Shown piece by piece: positions 50,592 to 58,644 of a stretch of 64,000 nucleotides of DNA. A program made the position numbers and the translations under genes. The notes beneath the pieces were generated by a model. The model did no database searches. It was not told the origin of the DNA and saw nothing but the letters and a program-made list of their open reading frames with translations. Each line of letters begins with the position of its first letter. The stretch's first letter is position 1. Source of the stretch: an uncultured Verrucomicrobiales bacterium. Its GTDB lineage: Bacteria; Verrucomicrobiota; Verrucomicrobiia; Verrucomicrobiales; Akkermansiaceae. The stretch spans positions 23,961-87,960 of the forward strand of contig CALDZJ010000009.1 of the NCBI GenBank assembly GCA_937944055.1, given 5' to 3'.

Positions 50592-50641
50592 ATGAGCCCA
50601 TTATCAAGCCGATCACCCCTCTAAAATGAAGCATTTTAGAG
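50592..50641 (+). promoter_or_regulatory. Possible leader ORF plus hairpin upstream of ilvB
   Basis: A ten-codon frame (MSPLSSRSPL, ATG 50592) stops at TAA 50622-50624 inside the 5' arm of a perfect 10-bp hairpin, CTCTAAAATG (50619-50628) with its complement at 50632-50641 and an AAG loop. A T5 run follows 11 nt after the stem. Position and arrangement fit a translational attenuator of the branched-chain amino acid genes, but only two Leu codons and no Ile/Val codons are present, so the evidence is weak. Confidence 0.35.
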
Positions 50642-50710
50642 AAATTAGCGCCTTTTTCCTTGCCTCATTCCGCAAAAAAACCAAACTTCCGCCGCATTCA
50701 GCATAATTTC

Positions 50711-52438
50711 ATGAGTAAAAACAAACTTGACGGAGCTCAGGCTCTCATCATGACCCTTGATGATCTCGGAATTGAATACATCTTCGGATATTCCGGAGGT
50801 GCTGCCATTCCTATTTTTGATGCACTAGAAACCGTCGAAACTAAGATTAAATTCATTCTCGTCCGCCATGAGCAAGGAGCCGTCCACATGGCAGATGGCT
50901 ATGCACGAGCCACCGGAAAACCGGCCGCAGTTCTTGTGACCTCCGGCCCCGGCGCGGGAAACACCGTGACCGGCCTCATGACCGCCCAGATGGACTCGGT
51001 TCCCATGATCGTAATTTGTGGCCAGCAGGTCACTTGGATGCTCGGTAAGGATGCCTTCCAAGAAGCTGACATTTTCGGCATCACGGTGCCAGTCGTTAAG
51101 CACAACTACCTCGTAAAAGAGTCCAATGACCTCGCTCGCATCGCCCGTGAGGCTCACCACATCGCCACCACCGGACGCCCCGGCCCCGTCCTCATCGATG
51201 TGCCAAAGGATGTTTCCTCCGGTGAATTCACCGCCTCGATGGACCCAGAGCTCGACCTCCCCGGCTATGATCCCTACGAGTCGCTGAACATCGACCCACA
51301 AAGCGTCACCGATGTGGTCGCCCTGATTCAGCAATCTAAACGCCCCGTCATTTTGGCAGGTCAAGGCGCGATGATCTCTCGAGCAGACAAGGAACTCATG
51401 GAGCTCGCCAGCACTCTAGGATGCCCTGTCACCTCTACCCTCCTTGGCAAAGGCGTCTTCCCAGAAAATCACGCTCTCAGCCTCGGCATGCTCGGCATGC
51501 ACGGCACGGCCTATGCGAATAAAGCGATGTGCGAGTGTGACCTCCTCATCAATGTCGGCTCACGCTTTGATGACCGGATCATTGGCCAGCCCGATAAATT
51601 TTGCGCGGATGCCAAGATCGTCCACATCGACATCGATCCCGCCGAGATGGACAAGATGATCCGTCCTGACATCCAAATCGTCGGAGACGCCAAGGCCACC
51701 CTCGCCCTCATCAATCAAGAAATTCAGCCCCTCGATACGAGCGAATGGCTCCACAAGCTCGATGCTTACAAGAAGAAATATCCCCTCTCTTACAAAAAAC
51801 AAGGAGGCCTCCGTATGCAACAAGTGATCGAGGAACTCTACGAGCAAACTAACGGAAACGCCATTGTCTCAACCGATGTCGGCCAACACCAAATGTGGGC
51901 GGCACAGTTCTATAAAAACCATGAGTCCCTTCACTGGCTCTCCTCCGGCGGTGCTGGGACGATGGGCTTCGGCTTCCCTGCTGCAATTGGCGCGCAATTT
52001 GCCCATCCTGACAAGACCGTCATTTCCATCTCAGGAGACGGCGGATTCCAAATGACCCTTTTTGAATTAGCGACCGCGGCGATCCACAAGCTCCCCATCA
52101 AAATCGTCGTCCTCAATAACCACTACCTCGGGATGGTTCGCCAATGGCAGGAACTCTTCTATGACAACCGCGAATCCGGAGTAAACCTCGAAGGTAATCC
52201 TGACTTCTGCAAACTCGCTGCCGCTTACGGGATCCCCAGTGTTCACTTTAAACGCCCGGCAGATTGTCAGCGCAAAATTGAAGAAGCCCTCGCCTATAAT
52301 GATGGCCCTATCCTCATCCATGCCGAGTGTGTGAAGTATGAGAACGTCTTCCCAATGATCCCTGCTGGAGCCGCACTAGAGGACATGATTACCGAGCCTC
52401 CAAAACACCAAATGGCCAAGCCCACCGGCTCCACCTAG
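50711..52438 (+). CDS. ilvB: Acetolactate synthase, large (catalytic) subunit
   Basis: First common enzyme of valine, leucine and isoleucine synthesis, TPP-dependent, joining two pyruvates or pyruvate and 2-oxobutyrate. From the ATG at 50711 the protein is 575 residues. Seen: [38 protein letters not shown] with the TPP-activating Glu, the FAD-region [15 protein letters not shown], and the TPP/Mg motif [18 protein letters not shown] ending in NN. An upstream in-frame ATG (50660) adds an implausible basic extension. The regulatory subunit gene follows 40 nt later. A leader hairpin lies upstream. Confidence 0.95.
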   Translation: MSKNKLDGAQALIMTLDDLGIEYIFGYSGGAAIPIFDALETVETKIKFILVRHEQGAVHMADGYARATGKPAAVLVTSGPGAGNTVTGLMTAQMDSVPMIVICGQQVTWMLGKDAFQEADIFGITVPVVKHNYLVKESNDLARIAREAHHIATTGRPGPVLIDVPKDVSSGEFTASMDPELDLPGYDPYESLNIDPQSVTDVVALIQQSKRPVILAGQGAMISRADKELMELASTLGCPVTSTLLGKGVFPENHALSLGMLGMHGTAYANKAMCECDLLINVGSRFDDRIIGQPDKFCADAKIVHIDIDPAEMDKMIRPDIQIVGDAKATLALINQEIQPLDTSEWLHKLDAYKKKYPLSYKKQGGLRMQQVIEELYEQTNGNAIVSTDVGQHQMWAAQFYKNHESLHWLSSGGAGTMGFGFPAAIGAQFAHPDKTVISISGDGGFQMTLFELATAAIHKLPIKIVVLNNHYLGMVRQWQELFYDNRESGVNLEGNPDFCKLAAAYGIPSVHFKRPADCQRKIEEALAYNDGPILIHAECVKYENVFPMIPAGAALEDMITEPPKHQMAKPTGST

Positions 52439-52478
52439 ACCTCTTCTGCCAAAAAAAATTACTCAACCTTTCAAAGTA

Positions 52479-53018
52479 ATGCCCAAGACAATTGTGACGA
52501 CCGATATCCCGGTCGAGGACATCACTCGTGGTGCCTCAAATACTCTTTCCATTCTCGTCAATAATAGCCCCGGCGTCCTCATGCGGATTTGTCAGGTCTT
52601 TTCACGTCGCGCTTTCAACATCGACTCGCTGGTGGTTTCAGAAGGCCGCACCGGAACCTTCTCGCGCATGACGATTGATATCTCCGGCCATCCAGATGGC
52701 CTTGAGCAAATCATCAAACAGGTCAACAAGCTCATCGATGTCATTCATTGCTTCGAGCACACTGCTGAGAATTCCGTAGTGCGCGAAATGCTCCTCGTGA
52801 AAATTCTCGCAGGGAGCGATGAGCGGAATGCGGCCCTACAAATTATCGAGCACTTCGCTGGGAAAACCGTCGATATGAGCCCCACGTCCATGGTCGCGAT
52901 GTTTACCGGAACGACTAGTAAACTCGATGCCGTAACCCTCATGCTCAGCCAGTGTGAGGTGATCGAAACGATCCGTACCGGAAAAGTCGTGATGGCACGC
53001 GGGAGCCAAACAACCTAG
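52479..53018 (+). CDS. ilvN: Acetolactate synthase, small (regulatory) subunit
   Basis: A 179-residue ACT-domain protein that binds valine and gives feedback control to the large subunit. ACT motif: TLSILVNNSPGVLMRICQVFSRRAFNIDSLVV. Second domain from VREMLLVKIL onwards, the usual IlvH-type C-terminal domain. It follows ilvB in the same operon, after 40 nt, and is followed by a terminator. The N-terminal ~18 residues (MPKTIVTTDIPVEDITRG) are an extra segment before the ACT domain. Confidence 0.95.
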   Translation: MPKTIVTTDIPVEDITRGASNTLSILVNNSPGVLMRICQVFSRRAFNIDSLVVSEGRTGTFSRMTIDISGHPDGLEQIIKQVNKLIDVIHCFEHTAENSVVREMLLVKILAGSDERNAALQIIEHFAGKTVDMSPTSMVAMFTGTTSKLDAVTLMLSQCEVIETIRTGKVVMARGSQTT

Positions 53019-53039
53019 AAAGAAAAATCTCTCGGATCC

Positions 53040-53073
53040 AAAGCGGCTCGGAGTTCCTCCTAGCCGCTTTTTT
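53040..53073 (+). terminator. Rho-independent terminator after ilvN (bidirectional)
   Basis: AAAGCGGCT pairs with AGCCGCTTT around a 13-nt loop and is followed by T's. It lies 22 nt after ilvN and 5 nt before the mpl stop, and can serve both convergent genes. Confidence 0.85.
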
Positions 53074-53077
53074 GTGC

Positions 53078-54580
53078 TCACACCCTCGTTAGGCTCATCT
53101 GCTCGATGAGCTCTTCCTGAATATGATCAAAGTGTCCGTTGCTCATCGTGATCATGATATCCCGATCTTGGAGCTCAGTTTTGAGGTAGTTCAAGATCTC
53201 CTGATTCGTTTCAAAACGAACTGCAGGAACCCCAAGTTGCTTGATCATTTCACAAACCTTCTCCGAGTCCATGAAATCGGCTTCGAGGTCATTGTGACGG
53301 AAAGGTGGGACTTTCAAAATCGCCAAATCGGCATCCTCAAAAGACGCAGGATAATCACTCTCAAAGGATTTCCGCCGACTCGAATTCGAACGAGGCTCAA
53401 AGATTGCCAAAATACGATTCTGCCCCTTCGGATAGCGCTTGCGCATCCCCGCTAGAGTCGCCTGGACGGCCGTCGGGTGGTGTGCATAGTCATCGATCAG
53501 CTCGATTCCTTTCTCAGAACAATCCGCAAGGAGTTCCTGACGCTTCTTCATCCCAGTAAACTTAGAAATGGTCTTTCTTAAAGACTCCATCTCCAAGCCA
53601 TTCTCAATCGCAACCCCAAGAGCGCAGGCCACATTCAGGAAGTTATACTCCCCCGTCAAAGGAGTCTTAAGCTCTCCGAGTTCTTTACCAAAGAGACGGA
53701 AATTTAAAACCTGAGACGCAGGATCACTCTCACCACAGCTCACCCGTAAATCAGCATCCTCCGAGAAACCGTAAGAGATGACTTTTCCTTTGCAGTGAGA
53801 CCGTAGCTTTATCGCATCATTATCGGCACAAAGGAAAACAGTGCTATCCTCAGACATTTCTTCCACCAGATAACGGAAAGCGGTGAAATAGTCCTCTTCA
53901 TCTCGATAAATATCGGTGTGATCTAACTCCAAGGAAGTCACGATCAAATACTTTGCATCGTAGTGAAGAAACTTGGGGCGCTTATCAAAGTAAGCCGTGT
54001 CATATTCATCGCCCTCAATGATGAAGGATTTCCCATCCGTCGTGGCATAGGCGGTGTTCTCTCCCTGCACCACGCCGCCCACCAAAAAGCTCGGCTGAAC
54101 TCCGGCATTGATGAAGAGTTTTAACAACAGACCTGTCGTGGTGGTCTTACCATGGGTCCCTGCCACTACGATCCGCTCTTGATCGCCCATCACAAAAAGC
54201 GAGAGAGCCTCCGCGACGGAAATGTAAGGCGTTCCCAACTCCCTCGCCGCGACTGCCTCAACATTGTCCGGCCCCAGCGCATTCCCTACGATGATGAGAT
54301 CTGCCTCAGCAACATTTTCCGCAGCAAAGGGCTTCTCAGCGATCCCGAGCTCTCGGATCACGTCCGCCATCGGAGGCGCAAAGGTGTTGTCAGAACCCGT
54401 GACTCGGTAGCCCTTCGCAACTAATAAACCAGCGAGAGGAGCCATCGCCTTTCCGCAAACTCCACAAACATGAATCGTCTTCACCGCCTCAGGCGATGGG
54501 ATGTCCGGCCGCTCCGCTCGCCGTGCCTCTTCGTGTTTTAAACCGCTTATTTTTTGTCTGAAATACTCTTCTGATGTCAT
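53078..54580 (-). CDS. mpl: UDP-N-acetylmuramate:L-alanyl-gamma-D-glutamyl-meso-diaminopimelate ligase
   Basis: Recycles the tripeptide released from peptidoglycan by ligating it to UDP-MurNAc with ATP. The 500-residue protein has the MurC/Mpl domain order: an N-terminal Rossmann fold (IHVCGVCGKAMAPLAGLL), P-loop VVAGTHGKTTTTGLLLK, then Mpl-typical FIIEGDEYDTAYFDKRPKF and LELDHTDIY, and the C-terminal domain with ELIDDYAHHPTAVQATLAG and IFEPRSNSSRR. Residues 1-30 are an extra charged segment. It shares its strand with the HAD gene and is convergent with ilvN. Mpl implies a meso-DAP peptidoglycan and its recycling. Confidence 0.93.
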   Translation of the reverse strand: MTSEEYFRQKISGLKHEEARRAERPDIPSPEAVKTIHVCGVCGKAMAPLAGLLVAKGYRVTGSDNTFAPPMADVIRELGIAEKPFAAENVAEADLIIVGNALGPDNVEAVAARELGTPYISVAEALSLFVMGDQERIVVAGTHGKTTTTGLLLKLFINAGVQPSFLVGGVVQGENTAYATTDGKSFIIEGDEYDTAYFDKRPKFLHYDAKYLIVTSLELDHTDIYRDEEDYFTAFRYLVEEMSEDSTVFLCADNDAIKLRSHCKGKVISYGFSEDADLRVSCGESDPASQVLNFRLFGKELGELKTPLTGEYNFLNVACALGVAIENGLEMESLRKTISKFTGMKKRQELLADCSEKGIELIDDYAHHPTAVQATLAGMRKRYPKGQNRILAIFEPRSNSSRRKSFESDYPASFEDADLAILKVPPFRHNDLEADFMDSEKVCEMIKQLGVPAVRFETNQEILNYLKTELQDRDIMITMSNGHFDHIQEELIEQMSLTRV

Positions 54581-54600
54581 TTGGGGAAAAAAATCTCTGC

Positions 54601-55482
54601 TTAAAATCCGGGTGCCGCCACTCGTCCCAGTTGGCCCTCTTCGAGGCGTTCTTTGAGAATCCGGTCCGCGACTTCCACCACCATTTCCTCGAGCAAAAGA
54701 CGTAGGTGACTACCCTTTGTATAGTCTGCTGGCGCAATATGCTTCACGCGGTCCGCATGGGTGCAGAGTTGATAACACTTGCGAAAACTCCTCCCGCTGG
54801 GATCCCTCGGGTTATAGACCGCAATGCCGTGCCCCCCGTTTTTCTTCATCACGGTGAAGCATGGAACATCCGTAGGACCGTCCCCGACATAAATCATGTT
54901 CTGAAAGGGAATGGGCCGCGCATCACTCGGCATGTGATCATTGACATCATCGTGAGGTGAAAGCAGGCCCTTATTGATGCGGAAAAGATACTGAGTCTTA
55001 GTGGTATGCGAGATGGTGCGCTTAGGGAAACTAATGCGGCCTAATTCATCTTCTCCGAATTCACAGCCAAAGATCGCCTTCACCTTCCCCGCTAAAGAAC
55101 AGCCATCGAGAAGAGCCTGTAAACCCGATGAGACGATGTAGTGCTCCACCTTGATCCCCGCGGCCTCGTGCTCCGGCCGAATGCAGAACTCGCGAATCTC
55201 TTCAAAAACATCCTCCACCCCTGGATAGTAACTCAGGCCTTTCCCGAGCTCGGTGAGATCTGCGTTGGTGACATTGTCCATGCCCAAGTAGTCGAGGAGA
55301 CATTTCATGTAGGCCAGCTCTCCATCCCACTGCTTCTCTTTCACGAGAACGTTGCACTTCTTCCAGAACTGCTCTGGATCGATTCCAAACTTCGGAAAAA
55401 GCACGTCATCCTGCATATAGCTGGGACTCAAGGTCTGATCATAATCGTAAACCAGAGCGATCGTGTTTTGCGGGACGGACAT
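54601..55482 (-). CDS. HAD-superfamily hydrolase (haloacid dehalogenase-like)
   Basis: A 293-residue cytosolic protein. Motif I is IALVYDYDQTLSP (nucleophile Asp and the acid Asp), motif II Ser in HYIVSSGLQALLDG, a Lys in FPKRTISHTTKT and motif IV MIYVGDGPTDVPCF. The cap contains PKFGIDPEQFWKKCN and MKCLLDYLGM. The pattern fits the phosphoserine-phosphatase-like branch of the HAD family. Substrate unknown. It is upstream of mpl on the same strand with 20 nt between them. Confidence 0.85.
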   Translation of the reverse strand: MSVPQNTIALVYDYDQTLSPSYMQDDVLFPKFGIDPEQFWKKCNVLVKEKQWDGELAYMKCLLDYLGMDNVTNADLTELGKGLSYYPGVEDVFEEIREFCIRPEHEAAGIKVEHYIVSSGLQALLDGCSLAGKVKAIFGCEFGEDELGRISFPKRTISHTTKTQYLFRINKGLLSPHDDVNDHMPSDARPIPFQNMIYVGDGPTDVPCFTVMKKNGGHGIAVYNPRDPSGRSFRKCYQLCTHADRVKHIAPADYTKGSHLRLLLEEMVVEVADRILKERLEEGQLGRVAAPGF

Positions 55483-55550
55483 CGCAAAAGAGAATGCCCC
55501 CTTCCCGCCCCGCTGTCAAAATCCAAGATCGTTAGAAAATCAGGCCACCT

Positions 55551-56357
55551 TTACCACACCACCGGATCCAAGCCGTAATAATTCTTCAACTGCTCATAGA
55601 GCTCTGGGTAATCCTCCTGCAACTGTTCCGCTTTCTCAAAAAAGGTCTCGCTTGCCACCGCGAAGAACTCTGCCGGATTGGTGGCGCCATAGGAATCCAT
55701 GACGGTCTTTCGCCCTGCGTCGAGATCCTTACAAAAGTCTTCGTAAGCATCTGAAAATGCGTGCGCCCAGTTCCCAATCGCGGAACGACTCTCAAGTTGC
55801 GGCAAGCCATCAGCATGGCGATTCTCTTGATCCAGTTGGTGCGCGAATTCGTGGATCACAACATTGTGTCCATCCTCGTCATTCTCCCCTCCTTTTTCGA
55901 CACTCTTCCATGAAAGAATCACCGATCCCGATTCCCAGCTCTCTCCCAGTCTTACTGAGTCATCATCCTCATCTTTCCTCCCTCCGGTGAAGGCATTGGG
56001 ATAAAGGAGAACGCTTTGCAACTTCGGGTAAAGCTTATGATCTCTCCCCACCAGAAGAAGAGCCGCTTGTGCCATGATGACCACTTTCATTTCCCGCGTC
56101 ACCTCATCAAGCCCCCCACAAGCTTCAAAGTTTTTCTCCGCAATGAGGACCTGAATGATCGGCTCCATTTTCTCGCGAACTTCGGCAGGGATCTCTTCAT
56201 AAAGCCGAAAATGCTCCGCAAGATACGAGCGATCCCGGTCATTGAGGGGGCCCGCTTCCGCCAGCGCCTTGAAACGCCGCCTCTTCGCCCCTCCAAAAGC
56301 CCAAATCGCAATCCCGATCATCCCGATCACCCAAACCATCCAGAGAAAAATCTTCAC
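55551..56357 (-). CDS. mtfA: MtfA-like zinc metallopeptidase (M90)
   Basis: A 268-residue M90-family peptidase. One N-terminal membrane segment (residues ~3-22), then the MtfA core, including AQAALLLVGRD and LYPNAFTG. The zinc site is VVIHEFAHQLDQEN (HExxH), followed by TNPAEFFAVASETFFE with the third ligand Glu. E. coli MtfA binds the regulator Mlc and has peptidase activity; whether that holds here is unknown. The predicted membrane anchor distinguishes it from soluble E. coli MtfA. It lies in a separate unit between two minus-strand clusters. Confidence 0.86.
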   Translation of the reverse strand: MKIFLWMVWVIGMIGIAIWAFGGAKRRRFKALAEAGPLNDRDRSYLAEHFRLYEEIPAEVREKMEPIIQVLIAEKNFEACGGLDEVTREMKVVIMAQAALLLVGRDHKLYPKLQSVLLYPNAFTGGRKDEDDDSVRLGESWESGSVILSWKSVEKGGENDEDGHNVVIHEFAHQLDQENRHADGLPQLESRSAIGNWAHAFSDAYEDFCKDLDAGRKTVMDSYGATNPAEFFAVASETFFEKAEQLQEDYPELYEQLKNYYGLDPVVW

Positions 56358-56386
56358 CCGAGAACCCTAACAGTGATGGCAGAAAG

Positions 56387-56422
56387 AAAAAGCCCCGCCT
56401 CGCAAAACGAGACGGGGCTTTG
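56387..56422 (-). terminator. Strong rho-independent terminator of the rpsM-rpsK-rpsD operon
   Basis: On the minus strand, AAAGCCCCGTCTCG pairs with CGAGGCGGGGCTTT through a 14-bp stem (one mismatch) with a TTTTG loop, then T's. It lies 16 nt after the rpsD stop, so transcription ends before mtfA. Confidence 0.92.
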
Positions 56423-56438
56423 AAAGTGTTGAAGAACT

Positions 56439-57050
56439 TTAACGTGAGTAAAGTTCGACGATGAGCTGGAGATTAACCGGTGCATCGACGTCTTCCTTCT
56501 CAGGGAGACGAGAAACGGTTCCCTCCATCTTCTCGCGATCGAGAGCCAACCAGTCCTGAAGAGGAACTGACTGAGTCAAGTCAAGCATGCGAAGTCCGAG
56601 CTGCTGCGAGGAAGCGCGCTCACCAATCTTGATGACGTCTCCTGCTTTCACTTGGTATGAAGGAATGTCGAGCTTCTTGCCATTCACAAGCACGTGACCG
56701 TGGTTGACGAGCTGGCGAGCCGACTGACGAGAGTTGCCGAAGCCGAGGCGGTAGCAAACGTTGTCCAGACGAGTCTCAAGGAGAAGGAGCATGATGTCTC
56801 CAGTAATTCCACGACGACGCCCCGCTTCTGCAAAGTATCCACGGAACTGCTTCTCAAGAACTCCGTAGATGAACTTGAGCTTCTGCTTCTCGCCGAGAGC
56901 GATTGCGTAATCAGACTTCTTCCGGCGGCCGGAGCGGAGTCCGTGTGGGCCAGGAGGGTAGTTACGACGCTCGAGTGCTTTTGAAGGTCCGAAAAGCGGA
57001 ACTCCGAAGCGGCGGTTGATTTTATCTTTTGGGCCGGTGTAACGTGCCAT
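56439..57050 (-). CDS. rpsD: 30S ribosomal protein S4
   Basis: A 203-residue S4. N-terminal region MARYTGPKDKINRRFGVPLF with KALERRNYPPGPHG, the S4 RNA-binding core RLDNVCYRLGFGNSRQSARQLVNHGHVLVNG, and the end NLQLIVELYSR. S4 nucleates 30S assembly by binding 16S rRNA and, in several bacteria, represses its own operon. The N-terminus lacks the four-cysteine zinc motif found in some bacteria. Last gene of rpsM-rpsK-rpsD; a strong terminator follows and rpoA is not next, unlike the usual alpha operon. Confidence 0.96.
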   Translation of the reverse strand: MARYTGPKDKINRRFGVPLFGPSKALERRNYPPGPHGLRSGRRKKSDYAIALGEKQKLKFIYGVLEKQFRGYFAEAGRRRGITGDIMLLLLETRLDNVCYRLGFGNSRQSARQLVNHGHVLVNGKKLDIPSYQVKAGDVIKIGERASSQQLGLRMLDLTQSVPLQDWLALDREKMEGTVSRLPEKEDVDAPVNLQLIVELYSR

Positions 57051-57081
57051 TGATCTGTTCTATAAATTAGGGTGAGAAGAA

Positions 57082-57696
57082 TTACACGCGACGTGCCTTC
57101 TTAGGACGGCAGCCGTTGTGAGGGATGGGAGTGACATCAAGAATGCCGGAGACTTCTACGCCGAGGCCTTGCACGGCACGGACAGCAGACTCGCGACCTG
57201 CACCAGGTCCTTTGACCCGGACCAGAGCTTCTTTCAGTCCGTGAGACATTGCCTGACGGCAAGCATCTTGGGAAACAACCTGTGCCGCATAGGCGGTGCT
57301 CTTACGAGAACCCTTGAAGCCCATCTTCCCTGAAGAAGACCAGCCAATGGTATTGCCACGCTCGTCAGTGACGGTGACGCAGGTGTTGTTGAAAGTCGCA
57401 GTAACATGAACGATCCCCTTGGTCACGTTCTTGCTCTTCTTGGACTTGTGGATCTTAACCTTGTCAGGATCCTCTTCTCCGAGAAGCTCCGCGAAAATAT
57501 CGCGCTTCTTCTCTTCCTTCGGTGCCGCAGACTCTCCTTCGGAGGAGCCTTCGGTTGTGTCTTCACCCGCAACAGGAGCGTCATCTTTTGCCGGAGCATC
57601 GGACGCTTCTGGAGCTGCTTCTTCAGCAGCCGCCTCAGGGGCTGGAGTTTCCGCAGGCTTTACCTCGGTCTCCTCGTTTTTTTCTTCTTCAGCCAT
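57082..57696 (-). CDS. rpsK: 30S ribosomal protein S11 with long acidic N-terminal extension
   Basis: A 204-residue S11; the usual length is about 125-130. The core from [20 protein letters not shown] to [17 protein letters not shown] is canonical, including [19 protein letters not shown] and [15 protein letters not shown]. The first ~80 residues are an Ala/Glu/Pro-rich acidic tail ([18 protein letters not shown] onward) that ends in [20 protein letters not shown]. The ATG at 57696 is the only reasonable start for the tail; translation could in principle also start internally, but no internal Met precedes the core. It lies 31 nt before rpsD and 50 nt after rpsM. Confidence 0.93.
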   Translation of the reverse strand: MAEEEKNEETEVKPAETPAPEAAAEEAAPEASDAPAKDDAPVAGEDTTEGSSEGESAAPKEEKKRDIFAELLGEEDPDKVKIHKSKKSKNVTKGIVHVTATFNNTCVTVTDERGNTIGWSSSGKMGFKGSRKSTAYAAQVVSQDACRQAMSHGLKEALVRVKGPGAGRESAVRAVQGLGVEVSGILDVTPIPHNGCRPKKARRV

Positions 57697-57735
57697 GTTT
57701 ATGGAATGGAAATTTTTTGCTAATCTTCAAAGGAG

Positions 57736-57755
57736 ATTACTTAGCATTACTTAGC
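57736..57755 (-). repeat. 10-bp tandem duplication across the rpsM stop codon
   Basis: On the minus strand GCTAAGTAAT occurs twice in a row. The rpsM stop TAA (57749-57747) is in the second half of the duplication as read on the plus strand. The codons that follow give another in-frame TAA two codons later. Confidence 0.9.
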
Positions 57756-58115
57756 AACACCCACGGTGCGACGCTTACCCTTACGAGTGCGAGCATTGGT
57801 GCTGGTGCGCTGTCCGCGAACTGGAAGGCCGCGCTTGTGACGGATGCCGCGGTAGCAGTTAATGGAGGAAAGGCGCTTCATCTGGCCTTGCTTCTCACGG
57901 CGAAGGTCACCTTCAATAAGGATGCCTTCGTTTTGAATAACAGTTGCGATCTTAACGAGCTGCTCTTCGCTGAGTTCGCCAGTGCGAATGTCAGGGTTCA
58001 CGCCTGCGTGATCGAGAATCTTCTTGGACGTAGAAAGTCCAATTCCGAAGATGTAGGGAAGAGATGCTTCAATACGCTTCTCGTTAGGGATGTCTGTGCC
58101 GAAGAGTCGTGCCAT
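57747..58115 (-). CDS. rpsM: 30S ribosomal protein S13
   Basis: A 122-residue S13 of normal size: MARLFGTDIPNEKRIEASL, YIFGIGLSTSKKILDHAGV (the helix-two-turn-helix), LSSINCYRGIRHKRGLPVRG and the basic C-terminal tail NARTRKGKRRTVGVAK, which reaches the tRNA sites. It is the first gene of the three-gene operon. The gene upstream is a small membrane protein, not rpmJ/infA/secY. A terminator-like hairpin with seven T's lies directly upstream of the start codon. Confidence 0.97.
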   Translation of the reverse strand: MARLFGTDIPNEKRIEASLPYIFGIGLSTSKKILDHAGVNPDIRTGELSEEQLVKIATVIQNEGILIEGDLRREKQGQMKRLSSINCYRGIRHKRGLPVRGQRTSTNARTRKGKRRTVGVAK

Positions 58116-58129
58116 GATCGTAAATGTTC

Positions 58130-58176
58130 AAAAAAACCCCGCCCCGATGCCGTCTGCACCACTGCGGAGACGGGTT
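58130..58176 (-). promoter_or_regulatory. Terminator-like leader hairpin upstream of rpsM
   Basis: Reading the minus strand, CCGTCT (from 58174) pairs with AGACGG, with an inner GC pair and a short AGTGGT loop, then CATCGGGGCGGGG and seven T's at 58136-58130, ending 14 nt before the rpsM ATG. The leader has no Shine-Dalgarno. This could be an attenuator or a ribosomal-protein-binding leader. Structure judged by eye only. Confidence 0.45.
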
Positions 58177-58277
58177 CTGTATCAAAGATCGTCATCCTGG
58201 CAAGAGGAATTCGGCAATTTTCACGTCGAATAGCACCGTTTGATTCAGCTTCATGAAGTATCTCGAGGACCAAAGAC

Positions 58278-58589
58278 TCAGCGCCATCTTTTTTTGATGG
58301 GTTCAAAGTATCTCAAAATCAAGGAAAGCACCCCAAGGACACCACCCGTGATGAATTGCCCCCATGCCGCTTTTTCGCTCTTTGCTTCCGTAAACTCAGA
58401 TAATTCCCCCGAATTCAGAACGAGCCAAAAGAGCCCACCGCACAGCAAAAATGCCAGTGACACCATCAGGAGAATCATTCCCCAATGGAAAATCGCCGCA
58501 AAAAGAGGATTCTTGATCACGAGTTCGTCCTCCGTCGATTCAGAATCGGAATCCAATGATTCCCAATCAGGCTTTTCTTCCCCTCCCAC
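58278..58589 (-). CDS. Small membrane protein, unknown function
   Basis: A 103-residue protein with an acidic N-terminus (EEKPDWESLDSDSESTEDELV) and two hydrophobic segments (~33-60 and ~80-95), so probably a two-pass inner-membrane protein with both ends inside. The start is uncertain: the frame opens at a GTG (58589) and has no ATG before residue 38. The T-rich terminator of the tmRNA lies just upstream. No family recognised. Confidence 0.55.
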   Translation of the reverse strand: MGGEEKPDWESLDSDSESTEDELVIKNPLFAAIFHWGMILLMVSLAFLLCGGLFWLVLNSGELSEFTEAKSEKAAWGQFITGGVLGVLSLILRYFEPIKKRWR

Positions 58590-58605
58590 AACTCAATGTG
58601 TGAAC

Positions 58606-58640
58606 AAAAAACCCTCACCAGACAAGGTCTGAGGAGGGCT
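58606..58640 (-). terminator. Rho-independent terminator of the tmRNA gene
   Basis: On the minus strand, CCCTCCTCAGAC pairs with GTCTGGTGAGGG (two mismatches) around a CTT loop and is followed by six T's. It begins only a few bases after the tmRNA 3' CCA. Confidence 0.85.
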
Positions 58641-58644
58641 TTTT

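Noticed and set aside
57522..58256. A 244-codon plus-strand frame across rpsK, the gap and rpsM
   Set aside because: It is antisense to two certain ribosomal protein genes and has no recognisable features.
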